Assembly: GCA_011191985.1 (NCBI GenBank)
Contig: DUEU01000013.1
Span: forward strand, 1 to 47,343
Source: Dehalococcoidia bacterium
Lineage (GTDB): Bacteria; Chloroflexota; Dehalococcoidia; Dehalococcoidales; W111
DNA length: 47,343 bases
Direction: 5' to 3'
Shown here in pieces: positions 43,238 through 47,343 of the stretch; position 1 is the first letter of the stretch; each line of letters begins with the position of its first letter. The translations under genes and the position numbers were made by a program. Under the pieces are notes generated by a model. That model was not told the DNA's origin. It ran no database searches and saw only the letters and a list, made by a program, of their open reading frames with translations.

Positions 43238-45292
43238 CTATTCTCTGGTAGTAAAGACGAGTTCATAGTCAGCTTCCAGAGGCAGGCCAAAGCTGGACAG
43301 CGCTCCAGTACCAACGGTAATGGCGTACTGCTGGCTGGCCAGCAAAGGTGCTAACGGCTCAATCTGTAAGACCATGTCAGCCTCATACCAGCGGGTATCA
43401 TAGGTAAAATCGGGGGATACGTTCAGCCGTGCCTCGACGGACGCGGTATCCATAGACCGGTCAAAAACGATTTGAATAGGGTGGTTTGACGGCACGCCCC
43501 CCTGCCCCGAATCAGGTAGCGTTCCCATTACGTGGGGCAGGTTCATTATTACGGGGGTAAAACTGAATGAATAATCCTTCTCAAGGGGAATGCCATCACC
43601 GGACATAGCCCCGGTGCCTATCGTTATCCCATAAATGGTGTTGCTGTCTAGGGGGGCGTGAGACTGCAAGATAGCCTGAGTATTGCCGTCAGTCCAGACA
43701 ACGCTATAGTCGAATGCCGGGGAAATGCTGATCGCCGATTCTACGGAGCTAGTAGCCATTCTCTGGTCGAACGTTATGATGACGGGTTGGCCGGCCTTGT
43801 CATCTATAGTACCGTCCGCTGGGGAAGTGGCTATTATGTTGGGGGCCGGCCCCGCTGCCCTGGTCTCAAAACTGAACTCGTAGGTCTCCAGGAGCGGTAT
43901 GCCGGCCAGTGACACGGCCTGCTGGCTAACAGTGATGTTATAGGTGGCATTCTCGGCCAGCGGTTCCAGCGGTTTAAGCAGAATTATAAAGTTCTCCTCA
44001 ACCATTGGTATCGTATCAAATGTTGTCCCGGGTAAGACCTCGATAGCTTCTTTCAGAGAGCCTGGCTCCATGGGCTGTTCGAATACGATCATAATTGACT
44101 GGTCCAGAGGGACATCAGTCTGGCCAATCGTAGGGTAGACGCCGGCAATCATCGGCGGCGGCCCTAGTGGTTTGGTGAGCAGGGCCGCTAATTGGGCCTG
44201 TTTATATTCTTTGGTGCCCTTGGCGCAAAGATCGTCATACACATCGCTCAGTTGGAACTCGATTAGCCTGGCTAGGTCTTCCCAGAAAGTGGGTGATGAT
44301 GGGTCCAGATTATCGACGATGTCGGCAATATACTCGTCCATCTTTTGCTTCAGGGTACGCTCTTTCCACTGGTGCACCGATTCTACGATGAACTTATCGT
44401 ATTTGTCCGAAAGCTGAATTGCCCGTAGCATTTCGAGTTTTTCCAGAAAATCGGGGTCATCGGGGTCGAGGTCATTAACACAGTTTTCGACCCATTCATT
44501 GAATTTCTGCTTCATCTGTCGTTCTTTGTAATCATGGGTCTCGGGAGTGGCGAATCGGTCGTATTTTTCGGTTGCCTGGGCTCTCTGCATCCAGAAAAAA
44601 TACTTCAGATTATCCGGGTCGGTAGGGTCTATATCATCGACCTGATTTCTCACCCACTCGTTGAGCTTTCTGCCCATCTGTTCCTCTTTGTATTCTTGAG
44701 TATCTGTGGTTGCCAGTTCATCATATTTTGCCGTACGTTGAATAACCTGAAGGTCAAACATGTCCTTCAGGGCGCCCTCATCTTCGGGGTCTATCTCATC
44801 GACCCGGTTTCTTACCCACTGGTTGAACTTGTCGGTCATCTGTTCTTCTTTATATTCTTTTGTTGCGGGATCAACAAGTTCGTCATACTCACCGGTCCGC
44901 TGCACCGCCTGGAGGTCGAAGAAGTCCTTTATTGACTCTGGTTTAGCCGGGTCGATACCGTCCACTGTTTCTCTGGTCCATGAGCTGAACTTGCTCTTTA
45001 GCTCGTTTTCAAGCTTGCCCGCCTCCGCTCCAGAAACGGTGCCTTCTGCCCTGGCCGTTTCAATATCCTGGGCAGCGCCGAGAATGCCGGCTAAAGACGA
45101 TGGCGAGGCGGGATTAAGGCCGGTGATTTGATCAGACAGGCTGGTGTAGGTGCTGGATGGCTCGGGAGAAGGGCTGGGGGATGGCTTTGGTGCTGGCTCC
45201 GGTATCGGCTCACCAGTACCTTTACAGCCAGGAATTATCGTAAAAGTAATGAGAAGTACGGTTGTTAACAGCAGTAAATACTTTCTAGGCAT
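43238..45292 (-). CDS. Large lipoprotein with five 54-residue repeats and three Ig-like domains
   Basis: A 684-residue surface lipoprotein: signal peptide with lipobox TIIPGC (Cys23), a Pro/Ser/Glu-rich linker (about 28-48), a helical region with five tandem 54-residue repeats (about 105-374) and a degenerate sixth before them (about 56-104), then three SbsA-type Ig-like (Big_5) domains (about 380-475, 479-578, 583-684), each with a (V)P.(D/N).(P/S)I.I.FD..M core. Repeats share W(V)RN.VD.IDP, KYDEL and EYKEEQM. ATG 45292 was chosen because AAGGGG is five bases upstream; the GTG at 45298 is too close to it. I do not recognise the repeat family. A role in the cell surface or in binding is likely but unproven. 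Confidence 0.85.
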   Translation of the reverse strand: MPRKYLLLLTTVLLITFTIIPGCKGTGEPIPEPAPKPSPSPSPEPSSTYTSLSDQITGLNPASPSSLAGILGAAQDIETARAEGTVSGAEAGKLENELKSKFSSWTRETVDGIDPAKPESIKDFFDLQAVQRTGEYDELVDPATKEYKEEQMTDKFNQWVRNRVDEIDPEDEGALKDMFDLQVIQRTAKYDELATTDTQEYKEEQMGRKLNEWVRNQVDDIDPTDPDNLKYFFWMQRAQATEKYDRFATPETHDYKERQMKQKFNEWVENCVNDLDPDDPDFLEKLEMLRAIQLSDKYDKFIVESVHQWKERTLKQKMDEYIADIVDNLDPSSPTFWEDLARLIEFQLSDVYDDLCAKGTKEYKQAQLAALLTKPLGPPPMIAGVYPTIGQTDVPLDQSIMIVFEQPMEPGSLKEAIEVLPGTTFDTIPMVEENFIILLKPLEPLAENATYNITVSQQAVSLAGIPLLETYEFSFETRAAGPAPNIIATSPADGTIDDKAGQPVIITFDQRMATSSVESAISISPAFDYSVVWTDGNTQAILQSHAPLDSNTIYGITIGTGAMSGDGIPLEKDYSFSFTPVIMNLPHVMGTLPDSGQGGVPSNHPIQIVFDRSMDTASVEARLNVSPDFTYDTRWYEADMVLQIEPLAPLLASQQYAITVGTGALSSFGLPLEADYELVFTTRE
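44171..44980 (-). repeat. Five tandem 162-bp coding repeats
   Basis: Each 54-codon unit begins with Trp/Tyr (W..., Y in the last) and carries D.(I/L)DP near position 7-11, (K/V)YD near position 31 and (E/D/Q)(Y/W)K near position 42-44. Units 1-3 are the most alike; units 4-5 diverge. The spacing is exact, with no gaps between units. Confidence 0.9.
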
Positions 45293-45470
45293 TTTCACCC
45301 CTTTATTTTAGCCTCATTATACACTGAATCTGAGATTTTGTAATGAGTTAAGGTGATGATACGCCGGTAAAACTGGTAATGTCAGTAAGTCACGCAAGAC
45401 CCAGTACTATTTACTAGCGGTGGTGGCCCTTTCTGGTTATTCTACCTTTACCGGTTGGGTGGTAATCTTA

Positions 45471-45497
45471 GTATAGTTAAGTTATAGTTAAGTATAG
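45471..45497. repeat. AT-rich tandem repeat upstream of pilT
   Basis: GTATAGTTAA (45471-45480), GTTATAGTTAA (45481-45491) and GTATAG (45492-45497) are near-identical units 10-11 bases apart, in the 232-base divergent region between the lipoprotein and pilT. They contain TATAGT hexamers that could serve as -10 elements, but no good -35 box is correctly spaced. Confidence 0.4.
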
Positions 45498-45524
45498 AAT
45501 TATCGCCGTCAATAGACTGGGATA

Positions 45525-46634
45525 ATGGATATTCACAAGTTTCTTGAGTTGACTGTAGAGAAGAAGGCGTCCGACCTGCATCTAAAAGCAAGCTCGGTGC
45601 CTACCCTGCGCATCAACGGGGTACTGGAACCGGTCAGAGGTGAACCGCCGTTAACTTCCGGGGACACCCGGGAGGCTTTTGAGAGCCTCACTGACGAGAA
45701 GCAAAGAGAGATGTTTTACCACGAAAGCGAGCTTGACTTTGCCTACAATATTCCGGGGAAGGCCCGTTTCCGGGTCAATATCGCCATGCAGCGTGGGAGT
45801 GTATGCCTGTCACTACGCTTCATACCATTAGAGGCGCCAACTGTTGAACAGTTTGCCCTGCCCGAGGTGTGCAAGTCGCTTATCCTCAAGCCCAGGGGGC
45901 TGGTATTGCTGACCGGGCCCACGGGCAGCGGTAAATCGACAACCCTGGCGGCCATGATCAATTACCTCAACAGTATGGCAAAAAGAAAGGTCATATGTAT
46001 TGAAGACCCTATCGAGTTCGTCCACCGGGACAAAGAATGCTTCATTATCCAGCGGGAGCTGGGTGAGGATACCCGCTCTTTTGCGGCAGCACTGATACAC
46101 AGCCTCCGCCAGGATCCCGACGTGATCCTGGTCGGGGAGATGCGAGACCTGGAGACGATGTCTACCGCTATTACCGCCGCCGAGACCGGCCATCTGGTTT
46201 TAAGCACATTACACACGATAGGCGCGGCGGCTACTATTGACCGTATAATCGATGTCTTCCCGCCTTATCAGCAGCCTCAGATAAGGTCTCAGCTGGCTAT
46301 AGTCCTGCAAGCTGTTATGACGCAGGTTCTGTTGCCTAGGGCGGATGGTAACGGGCGGGCGGCCGCTTTTGAGATAATGCTCGGTAACTACGCCATTGGC
46401 AGCCTTATCCGTGAATCGCGGATTCATGAAATTTCCAGCGTTCTAGAGGTCAGTTCTCAACAGGGCATGCACACTCTGGACCAGGACCTGGAACGACTGA
46501 CCAAAGATGGCCTGGTTACCATCGAAAATGCCCTCATGAATGCCAATAGGCCGGATATTCTGAGAGGCAAGCTCTTTAGCGCTCTCAAGACCAGTGGCGC
46601 CAAAGAAGTGGCGCATCCCGGCCGACAAAAATAG
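45525..46634 (+). CDS. pilT: Type IV pilus retraction ATPase, PilT-like
   Basis: A 369-residue secretion-type hexameric ATPase. The N-terminal domain (about 1-115: SDLHLKASSVPTLRINGVLEP) is followed by Walker A GPTGSGKS (131-138), the Asp box (VICIEDPIEF), Walker B in DPDVILVGEMRDLETMSTAI (198-217) and the His box ETGHLVLSTLHT. Length and GEMRDLET favour PilT over PilB. It would power retraction of type IV pili for twitching or DNA uptake. No other pilus genes are in the window. The start ATG has only a weak upstream site. AT-rich tandem repeats lie just before it (45471-45497). Confidence 0.92.
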   Translation: MDIHKFLELTVEKKASDLHLKASSVPTLRINGVLEPVRGEPPLTSGDTREAFESLTDEKQREMFYHESELDFAYNIPGKARFRVNIAMQRGSVCLSLRFIPLEAPTVEQFALPEVCKSLILKPRGLVLLTGPTGSGKSTTLAAMINYLNSMAKRKVICIEDPIEFVHRDKECFIIQRELGEDTRSFAAALIHSLRQDPDVILVGEMRDLETMSTAITAAETGHLVLSTLHTIGAAATIDRIIDVFPPYQQPQIRSQLAIVLQAVMTQVLLPRADGNGRAAAFEIMLGNYAIGSLIRESRIHEISSVLEVSSQQGMHTLDQDLERLTKDGLVTIENALMNANRPDILRGKLFSALKTSGAKEVAHPGRQK

Positions 46635-46683
46635 AGGCATACCAGGGAGATATGTTGTATAATCCCGGGGGGAGGGGTGTCCA

Positions 46684-47343
46684 ATGAAAAGATGTCCTAA
46701 TTGCAGTCGGCCTACTAAGAGAACCCTGGACTGGGCATGCCAGTGGTGCGGCTATCCCTTAGTATCAAAATCTTACAAGAAGATACCAAAGACTTTCCGA
46801 CAATTAAAAGAAGAGCGGTTGCTGGAGAAGAAGCAGAAATCACTCCTGAGTGAAGATATCGCGGCGACTGCAGAAGAAAGCATAGCAACTCGAGAGGACT
46901 TCGGGGCAACCAACATGGAGTTTACAGTTGAGGAAATATACTCCCTCTGTAGAATGGATAAAGAAAAGGCAGCGACGCTGTTTAAGAACAAGATTCTCAC
47001 GGTGACGGGCATAGTGGCTAATGTAGTGGTCGATGATGATAATGATGTGTATTATGTTAGTCTGAGCAGTGGCCCAGGGGGAGAGGAATATAAAGTAAAT
47101 TGTGTGTTTGATAAGAAGAACAGCTCAGAGCTTAACCAGCTGAAAGAGGGACAAACGGTAACTGTTGAGGGCAAATATGGTGACTATGAGTTGAATATTC
47201 TTATTAAAGATTGTGTTGTGATTCATGTGGCTGAACCAGAGCCTGAGCCTAAGACTGAAGCCGAGCCGGTGGCTGAACCAGAGCACGAGCCGAAGCCTGA
47301 AGCTGAGCCGGTGGCTGAACTGGAGCCGGAGCCGAAGCCCGAA
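46684..47343 (+). CDS. Zinc-ribbon and tRNA_anti-like OB-fold protein, C-terminus outside window
   Basis: The first 220 codons of an open frame that runs off the window end. Residues 1-22 form a zinc ribbon (C4-x2-C7, C19-x2-C22). A charged region (about 36-80) precedes an OB-fold of the tRNA_anti-like type (about 84-183: KNKILTVTGIVANVVVDDDN, YKVNCVF, LKEGQTVTVEGKYGDY, IKDCVV). From about residue 187 a tail of acidic EPEPKPE-like repeats starts and continues past the edge. GGAGGGG lies upstream of the ATG, 49 bases after pilT. OB-folds of this type are usually of unknown role; I infer a cytoplasmic protein, since no signal peptide is seen. Confidence 0.85.
   Translation, partial: MKRCPNCSRPTKRTLDWACQWCGYPLVSKSYKKIPKTFRQLKEERLLEKKQKSLLSEDIAATAEESIATREDFGATNMEFTVEEIYSLCRMDKEKAATLFKNKILTVTGIVANVVVDDDNDVYYVSLSSGPGGEEYKVNCVFDKKNSSELNQLKEGQTVTVEGKYGDYELNILIKDCVVIHVAEPEPEPKTEAEPVAEPEHEPKPEAEPVAELEPEPKPE

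Noticed and set aside
6600-45300. Genomic island bounded by integrase or att sites
   Set aside because: No integrase, transposase, tRNA gene or flanking direct repeats were found, so transfer as a unit cannot be claimed from this window.

Overview
The window reads as a chromosomal segment of an anaerobic bacterium, most likely Chloroflexota, class Dehalococcoidia (moderate confidence). This rests on the gene order rpsB-tsf-pyrH-frr-cdsA-dxr-rseP-ispG, a very short EF-Ts, lipoproteins with long Pro-Thr linkers, and the many oxygen-sensitive enzyme families (aldehyde:ferredoxin oxidoreductases, molybdopterin enzymes, a 2-hydroxyacyl-CoA dehydratase/benzoyl-CoA reductase-like pair). No tRNA, rRNA, CRISPR array, insertion sequence or phage gene was seen.

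Region 1 (1-6600, minus strand) is a housekeeping operon. Translation genes (rpsB, tsf, frr) and pyrH are followed by cdsA, dxr, rseP and the 5' part of ispG, mostly overlapping or a few bases apart. It starts at an extended -10 promoter at about 6536-6565. uppS, a common neighbour between frr and cdsA, is absent.

Region 2 (6600-20800) is mostly accessory. It holds a small unknown gene, an orphan AOR-family enzyme, a complete TRAP transporter (dctPQM-like, minus strand) and an aldo/keto reductase. A plus-strand run follows: a molybdopterin oxidoreductase with a four-cluster ferredoxin subunit, a CBS-domain protein with its own consensus promoter, an acyl-CoA dehydrogenase and a second molybdopterin oxidoreductase.

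Region 3 (20900-45300) is about 24 kb of genes all on the minus strand and looks like a catabolic island. Its first half has a second TRAP transporter with a near-consensus promoter, two acyl-CoA dehydrogenases, a 3-hydroxyacyl-CoA dehydrogenase, a ferredoxin-AOR pair and a nitroreductase. Its second half has an MFS carrier, a crotonase, an acyl-CoA dehydrogenase, another ferredoxin-AOR pair, two family III CoA-transferases, a BcrC/BcrB-like pair and a LUD-domain protein. A large repeat-containing lipoprotein lies at the upstream end.

Region 4 (45500-47343, plus strand) has a PilT-like ATPase and the first 220 codons of a zinc-ribbon/OB-fold protein.

Inferred joint role: two TRAP systems and an MFS carrier import organic acids. 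CoA-transferases rather than ligases activate them. Acyl-CoA dehydrogenases, crotonase and hydroxyacyl-CoA dehydrogenase carry out beta-oxidation-like steps, while AORs, molybdopterin enzymes and ferredoxins handle low-potential redox chemistry. Thiolase, acyl-CoA ligase, EtfAB and the ATP-dependent activator normally needed by BcrBC/HgdAB enzymes are all missing from the window. Several enzymes depart from their family's usual catalytic or binding residues, so the substrate may be unusual. The substrate itself cannot be read from the sequence.
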